Source: Planctomycetia bacterium (GTDB lineage Bacteria > Planctomycetota > Planctomycetia > Pirellulales > UBA1268). From it: 11,202 nt of DNA. Position numbers and translations under genes: made by a program. The stretch lies in assembly GCA_009919445.1 (NCBI GenBank), contig RGBY01000064.1, positions 1 to 11,202 on the forward strand, in the 5' to 3' direction. Under the pieces are notes generated by a model that worked only from the letters and a program-made list of their open reading frames with translations, searched no databases and was not told where the DNA came from. Shown in pieces: positions 1 to 7,325 of the stretch (position 1 is the first letter of the stretch; each line of letters begins with the position of its first letter).

Positions 1-1423
1 ATTGTCAATCAAATTCAACACGGCCTGTTCCAGCAGCGCCGCATTCACCTCCGCCACCAACTCGTCAGGACAGTCCAACTCAATGGCCATGCCGCGTTCC
101 GTTGCCCGTGGCAGGCAACTACTGCGGGCGGCGGCCAACAGGCTCGCAACCGCAACCGGTTCGCGGGGCAACGAGCCGGCACCCTCACTCTGTTCGATCC
201 GCGACAACGCCAGCAAATCTTCAATGATGGCTGCCAGCCGGTCAGACTGCCGGCCCACGATTTCGAGAAACCGCCGGTTGTCAGCTGGTTCATCAATTGC
301 ACCATCGAGCAGGGTTTCCACAAACCCCTTGATCGTGGCCACCGGCGTCTTCAACTCATGCGAGACATTAGCGACAAAGTCCCGCCGGATTGACTCAAGC
401 CGCTCCAGTTCCGTGACATCGTTGAAGACAATCACAGCCCCGCCCTCACCCGACGGATCACGCAGCGCCGTCCCACGCCCGTGAAAGATACGGCTGACCG
501 GATCGGAGAGCACAAAGTCATCCTCCACCGGCTCCCGGCAGTCGATCGCCTGAAGCACAAACCGGCGAATCTCCGGGTTCCGAATGACTTCCTGGATAGG
601 CCGCCGGAGCACTGCGTCGATATCGACCTGCAAGAGTCCTGCTGCCGCTTGATTGATCCCCACAATGCGTTGGCGGACATCGACGGCCAACACGCCTTCG
701 ATCATGCTGTCGAGGACAGCCTCCTGCTCGGTATCCCGGCGATCAATAGTCAGCCCCCGTTCCACAAGCTGATTCCGCAATCGAGTTACCGCTTCGACAA
801 TCGCCGCCAATTCGGCAATGTCTGACCCGACAAGCGGGGCTGCTTCACCAGCTGCCACCTGCGTGACTCCCACAGCCAGATCACCCAGGGGACGGGCAAG
901 CCGCTGGGCAACAACCCACGCAACGACCAGGGCCAACGCCCCTGCTGCCAACGAACCGAGCAGCAGCCGCCGCAACGACTCGCTAAGCACCACTGCGACA
1001 GCGAAGATCCGGTTGCCACTGGTCACGTCATAGCGACTACTCCGTGCCGGGCGACCGGCTATGGCTTCTGCCACAAGCCACTCTTGCTCAGGCCAGCGGT
1101 CACTGGAGTCTGCCTCAGCCGTCGCGGTGGAGAGAGAACCGGCCAGCCGCTGGCCCTGACGATCGAGCACCTCAAAGACCAGCTGTGAAGGTCGCGTCAG
1201 CCCTCGGGCAACCTTCTCAAAGCGTTGCCGCTGAGCCGCGTCATCGAGGTCGGGCAGGACGTCAGCCAGTCCAGTGGCCAGGGCCGTCATTTCTTGAAAG
1301 GCAGCCTCATCGGCCAGCCTGGCAAGCCCGAGTGAGGCCAGCCAATAGCAGCCCACCATCAGCGTCACCACCGCCACGGTGGCAGTGACAAACAGGTGCC
1401 AGGCAAACCGGTTTCTGAGCATG
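1..1423 (-). CDS. PhoR-like membrane sensor histidine kinase, partial (C-terminal ATPase domain cut by window edge)
   Basis: I translated 474 codons from the ATG at 1421-1423; the frame stays open to the left edge. Residues about 8-30 form a first membrane helix, 31-150 a sensor region presumably outside the membrane, and 152-172 a second helix. A HAMP-like linker follows (ARPLGDLAVGVTQVAAGE), then a PAS-like domain at about 230-335. The HisKA phosphoacceptor motif is NVSHELKTP with the predicted phosphorylated His355, followed by IKGFVETLLDGA, a very PhoR-like run. The ORF ends at NLIDN, the beginning of the N box, so the remaining ATP-binding G boxes lie outside the window. The gene starts 26 bp after the response regulator and is probably co-transcribed with it. 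By family it autophosphorylates and hands phosphate to that regulator. The stimulus is not visible: there are no pst or phoU genes here, so phosphate sensing is only a guess from similarity. There is no clear Shine-Dalgarno site. Confidence 0.93.
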
Positions 1424-1449
1424 GCTGATGGGTCGGGGAGTGATCTGGA

Positions 1450-2169
1450 TCACGCCCGGAACCGATAGCCGACACCCCGGACGGTCTCGATGTTCCTGCC
1501 AAAGGCACCGAGTTTTTTCCGGAGGCCGGCGACCTGCACATCAACCGAACGCTCGGTTACAGGATAATCCTCCCCCTTCACGGCGTCGACGATCTGGGAG
1601 CGGGTATAGGCCCAACCGGGCCGTTTGGCGAGAAAATGCAGGAGGGCGAACTCGGTGTAGGTCAACTTTAGTGGCTCGCCCGCAAGCGTCACCTCATGCC
1701 GGCCGGGGTGGATCACGAGGCCACGAATGTCGATGGTCGTTTCCATCTGACTACGGAGTTCGGCGTCTTTCCGACGGAGCAACGACTTGACCCGCGCGAC
1801 CAACACCCGAGGACTGAAGGGTTTGGTGATGTAGTCATCGGCCCCCCGCTCCAGGCCGGTGACAACATCCCGCTCTTCACTCTTGGCGGTCAACATAATG
1901 ATGGGAATGTCGCGGGTTTGAGAATCCGCCCGGAGCCGACGGCAGACCTCCAAGCCATCAATCCCCGGCAACATCAGATCGAGCACGATCAATGCCGGTG
2001 GCTGCTGGCGAATCAACTGGATCGCCTCTTCGCCACTGGCCACGCAGGTGACGGCATGCCCCTCTTTTGTCAGGGCATAGCGGACCAACTCGAGAAGGTC
2101 TTCCTCGTCATCAACAACAAGAATGTTGTGAGCGATGGCTGACTCGCCGGAGGGGGTGGTCGACGGCAT
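1450..2169 (-). CDS. OmpR/PhoB-family winged-helix response regulator
   Basis: The protein has 239 residues from the ATG at 2167-2169. The receiver domain spans about 14-133: acidic pair Asp20-Asp21 in NILVVDDEED, phosphoacceptor Asp64 in VLDLMLPGIDG, Thr94 in IIMLTAKSEE and Lys116 in DDYITKPFSP. The C-terminal DNA-binding domain (about 145-239) has the OmpR/PhoB signature LTYTEFALLHFLAK, RSVDVQVAGLRKKLG as the recognition-helix region, and the terminal hairpin ETVRGVGYRF. All residues needed for phosphorylation are present, and length is normal for the family. It lies directly upstream of the sensor kinase and is its likely partner. An in-frame TTG at 2229 would add 20 residues (rich in Pro, Gly and Arg) unlike the family; I prefer the ATG, 13 residues before the first receiver strand. 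Repeated CGKTAGTT motifs in the leader could serve autoregulation. PhoB/PhoP is the closest type, but the regulon cannot be told from the sequence. Confidence 0.95.
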   Translation of the reverse strand: MPSTTPSGESAIAHNILVVDDEEDLLELVRYALTKEGHAVTCVASGEEAIQLIRQQPPALIVLDLMLPGIDGLEVCRRLRADSQTRDIPIIMLTAKSEERDVVTGLERGADDYITKPFSPRVLVARVKSLLRRKDAELRSQMETTIDIRGLVIHPGRHEVTLAGEPLKLTYTEFALLHFLAKRPGWAYTRSQIVDAVKGEDYPVTERSVDVQVAGLRKKLGAFGRNIETVRGVGYRFRA

Positions 2170-2227
2170 GGCTCGGTTCGGGGGCGGATACTTTCTCTTG
2201 CCACCGGCTCCTGGCGGTCTCGCCGGC

Positions 2228-2312
2228 AACTACCGTTAGTTCCTGCGGTAGTTCCTGCCGGTAGTTTCTAGCGGCAGAGTCTAGGGATTTCGCCGCCCGA
2301 AAAACGTTAGTT
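2228..2312. repeat. Cluster of CGKTAGTT motifs in the response-regulator leader
   Basis: The 8-mer CGTTAGTT occurs at 2234-2241 and 2305-2312, and CGGTAGTT at 2246-2253 and 2259-2266. An inverted copy, AACTACCG, is at 2228-2235; with the first direct copy it forms AACTACCGTTAGTT, a dyad centred in the run. The three neighbouring direct copies are spaced 12 and 13 bp apart, about one helical turn, as expected for a protein binding one face of DNA. They lie 60-145 bp upstream of the regulator ATG. A role as an operator or autoregulatory site is inference. Confidence 0.5.
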
Positions 2313-2316
2313 TTCG
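2298..2316. other. Short A/T-rich inverted repeat between the SNF2 gene end and the response-regulator start
   Basis: CGAAAA at 2298-2303 pairs with TTTTCG at 2311-2316 around a 7-nt loop. It lies 27 bp past the minus-strand stop of the SNF2 gene, so it could be a weak terminator, but the stem has only two G-C pairs. One CGTTAGTT motif lies in the loop and right arm. The rest of the 2170-2342 gap shows no gene. Confidence 0.2.
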
Positions 2317-2342
2317 ATGAGCCGTCTGTTGTCCTGTGTTTT

Positions 2343-5300
2343 TCAGGAAAACAGCATATCGATGTCGTCGCCGGTCAGCCCTGAGAGAATGCCGGTGTCG
2401 GCGGTCACAATCGACTCAGCCAGTTCCCGCTTCTGCTCTTGGAGGGACAGAATTTTTTCTTCAACGGTATCCTGGGCAATCAACCGGTAGGCAAAAACCG
2501 GACGGGTCTGCCCAATCCGGTGGGCCCGGTCGATCGCCTGGGCCTCAACGGCAGGATTCCACCACGGATCGAGAATGTAGACATAGTCTGCCGCCGTCAG
2601 GTTCAAGCCTTGACCACCAGCCTTGAGGCTGACGAGGAACAGCCGGCAATCAGGATCTTCCTGGAACCGTTCAACCCGGCTCTGCCGGTCGGTTGTCTTC
2701 CCGTCGAGATACTCGTAGACCTGCCCGCGAGCCTCAAGTTTTCGCCGCAGAATCGCCAAGAAGCTGGTGAACTGACTAAAGACGAGCACCTTGTGCCCCT
2801 CGTCAAGCACCTCGCTGAGTTGCTCAAGCAGCGTGTCGAGTTTGGCTGACGGCTCATCGATGCGGCCGGCATCAATAAGCCCAGGGTGACAGGCCGCCTG
2901 TCGCAGCCGCAGCAGGGCTTCAAGCACCGCAATTCGACTCCGGCCAATCCCCTGCTGCCCGATGCGAGTGGCGAGTTCATTGCGGTAATGCAGCCGCAGA
3001 TCGTCGTAGGCCTTCCGCTGCTGTTCACCAAGTTCACAGAAGAGTGTCTGCTCAGTCTTCTCAGGCAGGTCAGAGAGCACCTGGGTTTTTGTCCGCCGCA
3101 GCAGGTAGGGACGCACTGCCCGGGCCACCAGTTCGGCACCATTGCCGCGACCACCAGCCAGAAACCGTTTCAGTTTCGCAGCTGTGCCGAGCTGACCAGG
3201 GTTCAGGAATTCAAAGATACTCCAGAGTTCCCCAATGTGATTCTCCACGGGTGTACCGGTCAGAGCCAGTCGCTGCCGGGCTTTGAGTAACCGGCAGGCC
3301 TTGGCTGCCTGACTCGTGGCATTCTTGATGGCCTGGGCCTCATCAAGCACCACATAGTCATAGTCAACCTTCCGATGCTGGATGACATCACGGCGAAGCG
3401 TGCCATAGGTCGTGAGAATGAGATCGTGCTCGGCAAAGGAGTCGACCGAAGCTGACCGTTCCTGACCGGTATGGTTGAGCAGCCGCAACTGCGGCGCGAA
3501 GCGGCGGGCCTCTTCCATCCAGTTGAAGATCAGGCTTTTAGGGACAATCACCAGAGAGGGTCGGGGGGCAAGCCCTGCCTCATTGGCTACTGCCTGCCGC
3601 CGCAAGAGCAGAGCGAGAATCTGAATGGTCTTGCCCAGACCCATGTCATCAGCCAGACAGCCACCGAGGCCAAGCCGTTCCAAAAAGGTTAGCCAGCCCA
3701 GTCCCTCCCGCTGATAGTGCCGTAGCGTTCCCTCAAAGCCATCGGGCTCGTGCTCGGCCTCAGGCCTGCCGCCTGCCGCCAATTCTTCTCGGATTTTCGT
3801 AAAGGCATCGTCGACATGAGAGTGCGGCATGCCGGCCAGCAAGGCATCGAGGAGTGCCGCCTGCATCCGGCCATAACGCAGCCGACCGTCTTTCTGTTCG
3901 GCCAGAGCCAGCAGCGGTTCAAGTTGCGTTGCAAAGTCAGCCGGCAGGATCCCGCGGGAACCGTCCTCAAGATCAACAGCCCGATCACCACGGGCAAGTG
4001 CCGTGAGCAGGGCGGGCATATCGGCAACCACACCGCCAAAGTCGATCGACCCCGACAACTCAAACCAGTCAATCCCGCTGGTGACATTCCAGGCGACGCT
4101 ACCAGCAGGGCGATACCGGCGGCCCGAGACCTCGACCGCCCAGCCAACGGCGGCCAGTTGTGACACCGATGCATCGAGCCGTGCCCGAGGCACTTCCACA
4201 TGGTGCGAAGGCACTTCACCGGCATCACTGGCAGCAGCCCGGGGCGGACTAAACCCAAAGCGGGGCAGGGCAGCGAGCGCCGCCCGTTCAGCCGGTCGAT
4301 TCCGCCGCACCAGCCGGCGCTGCGTGGCATCGGCAGCACCCCCTGCAGGGTCGTCTGCAGCGATCATGATGCCGCCATAGTCAAACCAGATCGTCCCACC
4401 GAGGTTGACCTTGGGACGGCTCCGCCGCGACCGCCGCCGGGGCTGACCGACCGTCGCCTCAGGATCAACCAGATCTTCTTCACTCGCCGTGCTCGCCGCA
4501 TCGTCAAGAACAAGCCGGGGCTGCGGTCGCCCCGACTCAATCTGCCAGCCCGTCCACCCAGGAAGTTCCAGCCGAGGCAAATCGGCCAGGCCCGCCAAGC
4601 GTTCAATCAGGCCATCTATCTGAGCACCGGCCAGTTCAATCGGGCCACGCCGATCAAACTGCTCCATCCAGCCCCGCAGGCCAGAGGGATCATCGCCCTC
4701 GGCCAGTTCAACCCGGTCTTCTTCACCGGTTGGGTTGACCGCAAGCCGAGCCAGCCGATCCCCCATGACAACAAAGCCGGCCCGCAGGATCAGCCGGGGG
4801 GTCTGCAACGACTTTCGTTCGCTTCCCCGCACCAGCATGCCACTGAGGCTGGCCTTTTTGGGACGCGGCAGTTTCCGCTTCCGCTCATCGGTAATCAGGT
4901 CATCTTCCAGACAGGCTGCCAGCCCGGTGTCGTCCTCGGGCTCAACCAGCAGGGCAAATTCCCAGGGGCGGGCCGCGTCCCAGATCAGCGGCACCACTGT
5001 TTCCGGAGCCCGCCTCGGTTCAGGCTGCAACAAAAGCCGCCCTTCTCCACAGAGCATGGCGAGGTCGTGGGCCGCTGACTGGCGGCTGAGGATGAACCGC
5101 GCCATCGTGCGATGTTCGAGGGACACACCACCATGATGGGTTTCATCAGCGGCAGTGCCGGCCAAGGCCGCTAGCACCCGCCGCTCATCGGCATCGAACT
5201 GATCAAACGACACGGCCTGCGGCCCAATGATGATCGGTTTGGGTCGGCCACAGGGCTGACCAATTTCATCAATCGGCATGCGGCAGGGTTCGACGACAAC

Positions 5301-5942
5301 TACCTGCCGGTCAACAGCGGTGACGTCGAGCAGAAACATCAGCGTGCCGGTCGTCTTCCGTAGGCTCGTGAGCCCCACACCAGTCGACCTGACCGCAGGC
5401 TCGACGAGTCGGCGTCGGGTTTCCAGTTCGGTTGCCCAGGCCGGCTGCCGACCATTTCGCCGCACCGAAGCCTCGGGGCCAGCCGGACTGTTCAGCCGGG
5501 CACCGCCATGCCGCGAGACCGTTTTGATGGAGCGAGGATCGCTTGCCGCCGGCGGCGGACTCGAAGCTACTCGCGGCGGCACAACCAAGGCCGCTTCTTC
5601 CTCCGTATCATCGGCCACCACATCGAGCGTCACGGGTGTCTGGTCGGCAATCCCGGCCAGGAGACCCCGGCGATCGACCTCCAAGAGCACCGCTGCCACC
5701 AACGCACAGGGCTTGCCGGCCCGACCATCAGGACTGGTGCACCGGCTTTCCAGAATCATGCCACCCCGACGGTTTGCCGAAAGCTCGAGCAGGACCTCGT
5801 GGTTGGTGCCATCTGTGTCGGCCAAGGTGGCCTGCACCTGACCCACCCGTGGGCAGATCACCTTGTCAGGAACAAGCTGTCGCGCCCGCTTGCGATCCCG
5901 AGCATGGAAGAGATGAAAAAGACGTTTCTCCAGTGTTGCCAT
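2343..5942 (-). CDS. SWI2/SNF2-family DNA-dependent ATPase (bacterial type, with SNF2-associated N-terminal region)
   Basis: The protein has 1199 residues from the ATG at 5940-5942. The RecA-like core covers about 738-1190: LRHYQREGLGWL, Walker A DDMGLGKT (765-772), motif Ia LVIVPKSLIFNW, Walker B VVLDEAQ (864-870), motif III LTGTPVENH (894-902), motif IV VLVFSQF (1052-1058), motif V SLKAGGQGLNL (1105-1115) and motif VI DRAHRIGQTRPV (1138-1149). All catalytic motifs are intact, so it should hydrolyse ATP and translocate on double-stranded DNA. The first 100 residues resemble the SWIM-finger region of bacterial SNF2 proteins, but two metal ligands are missing (C68xS, C79xL). Residues 105-175 are Pro/Ala-rich, and a basic PRRRSRRSRPK stretch sits at 501-511; both look like flexible linkers. 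The middle region (about 190-700) corresponds in place to the SNF2-associated region and shows no motif I can name. Cellular role is unknown; bacterial relatives include RapA-type transcription recycling factors and repair-linked ATPases. It is transcribed in the same direction as hemE, 172 bp downstream. Confidence 0.95.
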   Translation of the reverse strand: MATLEKRLFHLFHARDRKRARQLVPDKVICPRVGQVQATLADTDGTNHEVLLELSANRRGGMILESRCTSPDGRAGKPCALVAAVLLEVDRRGLLAGIADQTPVTLDVVADDTEEEAALVVPPRVASSPPPAASDPRSIKTVSRHGGARLNSPAGPEASVRRNGRQPAWATELETRRRLVEPAVRSTGVGLTSLRKTTGTLMFLLDVTAVDRQVVVVEPCRMPIDEIGQPCGRPKPIIIGPQAVSFDQFDADERRVLAALAGTAADETHHGGVSLEHRTMARFILSRQSAAHDLAMLCGEGRLLLQPEPRRAPETVVPLIWDAARPWEFALLVEPEDDTGLAACLEDDLITDERKRKLPRPKKASLSGMLVRGSERKSLQTPRLILRAGFVVMGDRLARLAVNPTGEEDRVELAEGDDPSGLRGWMEQFDRRGPIELAGAQIDGLIERLAGLADLPRLELPGWTGWQIESGRPQPRLVLDDAASTASEEDLVDPEATVGQPRRRSRRSRPKVNLGGTIWFDYGGIMIAADDPAGGAADATQRRLVRRNRPAERAALAALPRFGFSPPRAAASDAGEVPSHHVEVPRARLDASVSQLAAVGWAVEVSGRRYRPAGSVAWNVTSGIDWFELSGSIDFGGVVADMPALLTALARGDRAVDLEDGSRGILPADFATQLEPLLALAEQKDGRLRYGRMQAALLDALLAGMPHSHVDDAFTKIREELAAGGRPEAEHEPDGFEGTLRHYQREGLGWLTFLERLGLGGCLADDMGLGKTIQILALLLRRQAVANEAGLAPRPSLVIVPKSLIFNWMEEARRFAPQLRLLNHTGQERSASVDSFAEHDLILTTYGTLRRDVIQHRKVDYDYVVLDEAQAIKNATSQAAKACRLLKARQRLALTGTPVENHIGELWSIFEFLNPGQLGTAAKLKRFLAGGRGNGAELVARAVRPYLLRRTKTQVLSDLPEKTEQTLFCELGEQQRKAYDDLRLHYRNELATRIGQQGIGRSRIAVLEALLRLRQAACHPGLIDAGRIDEPSAKLDTLLEQLSEVLDEGHKVLVFSQFTSFLAILRRKLEARGQVYEYLDGKTTDRQSRVERFQEDPDCRLFLVSLKAGGQGLNLTAADYVYILDPWWNPAVEAQAIDRAHRIGQTRPVFAYRLIAQDTVEEKILSLQEQKRELAESIVTADTGILSGLTGDDIDMLFS

Positions 5943-6114
5943 ACGAAATTATGCTGAACGGGGGCGAAGGAATGAATGGAATAACGAGAGTCGCCGCACC
6001 GGTGCCACAACCTGACACCGCGCAAGCCAATCCACAGTTGTACCCGATTTCACTCCGGACTTCGCGGCAAAAAATCGTTGGCCGCCAAACCCTGCAATGC
6101 TGCCTGCCTCGTCG
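5943..6114. other. Intergenic gap between hemE end and SNF2 gene start
   Basis: The gap holds no gene I can support. On the minus strand, CATAAT (plus 5948-5953) stands only five bases before the SNF2 ATG, a possible -10 box for a nearly leaderless mRNA; no good -35 box is visible. A perfect 10-bp palindrome GCACCGGTGC is at 5996-6005. GCGGC (6064-6068) can pair with GCCGC (6081-6085) past the hemE stop, but no T-tract follows, so it is not a convincing terminator. Confidence 0.3.
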
Positions 6115-7203
6115 TCAGCCTGCTGCCTTCACGGTCGCAATCAGTTCCAGCACATTTTCGACCGGCGTCTGAGGCAGAATGCCATGGCCCAGGTTCATAA
6201 TGTGGCCGGGCCGGCCGGCGGCCTGGGCAAGCACCTTCTCTGTCTGCTGCCGGACCACATCTGGTGTGGTATGAAGCACAGCTGGGTCAAGATTGCCCTG
6301 CACGGCCCGATCATACCCGACCTGCCGCCAGGCCTCATCGAGGTCAATCCGCCAGTCAATACCGAGCACCGAGCCGCCGGCTGCAGCGGCCAGCGGCAAG
6401 AGGGCGGGGTTCCCGGCTGCAAAATGAATAACCGGACCACGCGCAGCAACTGCCTCGAGAACTGTTCGGCTGTGTGGCAACACGAACTCACGGTAGTGTT
6501 CCGGTCCGAGACAGCCGACCCAACTATCAAAGACCTGCACCGCGTTTGCACCGGCATCAAACTGAGCCAACAGGTAACGAATCACCGTGCGGGCTAGTCG
6601 GCCCATCAGTTCATGCCAGGCCGCCGGCTCAGTCAGCATCATCCGTTTGGTATGCAGCCAGGTACGACTCCCCCCGCCTTCAATGGCATAGCCAGCCAGC
6701 GTAAAGGGTGCTCCCGCAAAGCCGATCACCGGCAGATCAGCCGACAGGCCGGCCCGAGTTGCCCGCACCGTCTCGTAAACAAAGTCGAGGGGGCTGACAT
6801 CTTCAAGTTCCAGAAACCGCGCGAGATCATCCGGCCCACGAAGTGGGTTATGGATCACCGGACCGGTTCCTTCGGTGAACTCAAGTTCAAGCCCCATCGG
6901 CTCAAGAATCGGCAGCAGGTCACTGAAGATGATTGCCGCATCGACACCCAGACGATCGACCGTTGCCAGCATCACCTCAGCTGAGAGTTCTGGTGATTTG
7001 CAGAGTTCGAGAAAACTAACCCGGCTCCGCACCGCCTGGTACTCAGGGAGGTAGCGGCCTGCCTGCCGCATCAGCCAGACCGGCGGACGGGGGACCGGCT
7101 CGCGGCGGCAGGCCCGCATAAACAGGGACTGTTGAACCGTACCGCCTGCAGAAGCAGGCAGCTGCGAGGCATCATCGGTGGGAGGCGAAGGGGACGGCAT
7201 CAT
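6115..7203 (-). CDS. hemE: Uroporphyrinogen decarboxylase
   Basis: HemE removes the four acetate carboxyl groups of uroporphyrinogen III to give coproporphyrinogen III in the cytoplasm, without a cofactor. The 362-residue product carries the family signatures in order: PVWLMRQAGRYLPEY (41-55), IIFSDLLPIL with the catalytic Asp95, GFAGAPFTLAGYAIEGGGS (161-179) with Tyr172, VQVFDSWVGCLGPEHY, IHFAAGN, GIDWRIDL, VQGNLDP and NLGHGILPQTPVENV (337-351) with His340. The first 22 residues are Ser/Pro/Ala-rich and exceed the usual family start. Two consecutive ATG codons (7201-7203 and 7198-7200) are available; no Shine-Dalgarno site is placed well for either, but TATACT ends just four bases before the first, which suggests leaderless translation. 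A later Met29 is too far into the conserved fold. The gene diverges from the hemX-like/hemA unit, so both arms of heme synthesis share a 122-bp control region. Confidence 0.97.
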   Translation of the reverse strand: MMPSPSPPTDDASQLPASAGGTVQQSLFMRACRREPVPRPPVWLMRQAGRYLPEYQAVRSRVSFLELCKSPELSAEVMLATVDRLGVDAAIIFSDLLPILEPMGLELEFTEGTGPVIHNPLRGPDDLARFLELEDVSPLDFVYETVRATRAGLSADLPVIGFAGAPFTLAGYAIEGGGSRTWLHTKRMMLTEPAAWHELMGRLARTVIRYLLAQFDAGANAVQVFDSWVGCLGPEHYREFVLPHSRTVLEAVAARGPVIHFAAGNPALLPLAAAAGGSVLGIDWRIDLDEAWRQVGYDRAVQGNLDPAVLHTTPDVVRQQTEKVLAQAAGRPGHIMNLGHGILPQTPVENVLELIATVKAAG

Positions 7204-7213
7204 CCTAAGTATA
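7204..7213 (-). promoter_or_regulatory. Probable hemE promoter -10 box (TATACT) for a leaderless transcript
   Basis: Reading the minus strand, TATACT (plus 7208-7213) is followed by TAGG and then the two hemE ATGs. TATACT matches the TATAAT consensus at five of six bases. Transcription normally starts 6-8 bases after a -10 box, which would be inside the first or second ATG. No clear -35 box is seen at 16-18 bp spacing. Confidence 0.5.
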
Positions 7214-7256
7214 GGCCGTTTTTCCGGCTGCTGCCGGGTCGTGATCGGCCAATCTC

Positions 7257-7273
7257 GGGCTACACTTGAGGGG
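7257..7273 (+). promoter_or_regulatory. Promoter-like GGGCTACACTTGAG element upstream of the hemX-like/hemA unit
   Basis: The -10-like TACACT (7261-7266) sits in GGGCTACACTTGAG (7257-7270), 13/14 identical to the element at 10896-10909 and 11/14 to that at 10838-10851. It points toward the HemX-like gene and predicts a 5' leader of roughly 50 bases. It is back-to-back with the hemE -10 box, about 47 bp away. No -35 consensus is evident. The promoter role is inferred from repetition and position. Confidence 0.45.
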
Positions 7274-7325
7274 TTCGTCCAACGGTACGGTTCACTGCCG
7301 TGGTTCTTCTGGTCCGGTGTGGTTC

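Noticed and set aside
481..1388. Plus-strand ORFs at 481-825 and 1044-1388
   Set aside because: Both are antisense to the continuous histidine kinase frame, which I translated from 1423 to the left edge with all expected motifs.
2170..2229. TTG start extending the response regulator by 20 residues
   Set aside because: The extension is Pro/Gly/Arg-rich and unlike family N-termini, and the ATG at 2169 gives the usual distance to the receiver domain. An AGGAA sequence about 10 bases before the TTG keeps it as a minor possibility.
4200..5078. Long plus-strand ORF (292 codons) opposite the SNF2 gene
   Set aside because: It is fully antisense to an intact, conserved ATPase gene, its product is low in hydrophobic order and rich in Pro/Arg/Gln, and it resembles no family. 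It is an expected by-product of GC-rich codon use.
7266..7325. TTG start extending the HemX-like protein by 20 residues
   Set aside because: The TTG lies inside the promoter-like element and the extra residues are polar, preceding a well-formed first membrane helix that begins right after the ATG at 7326.
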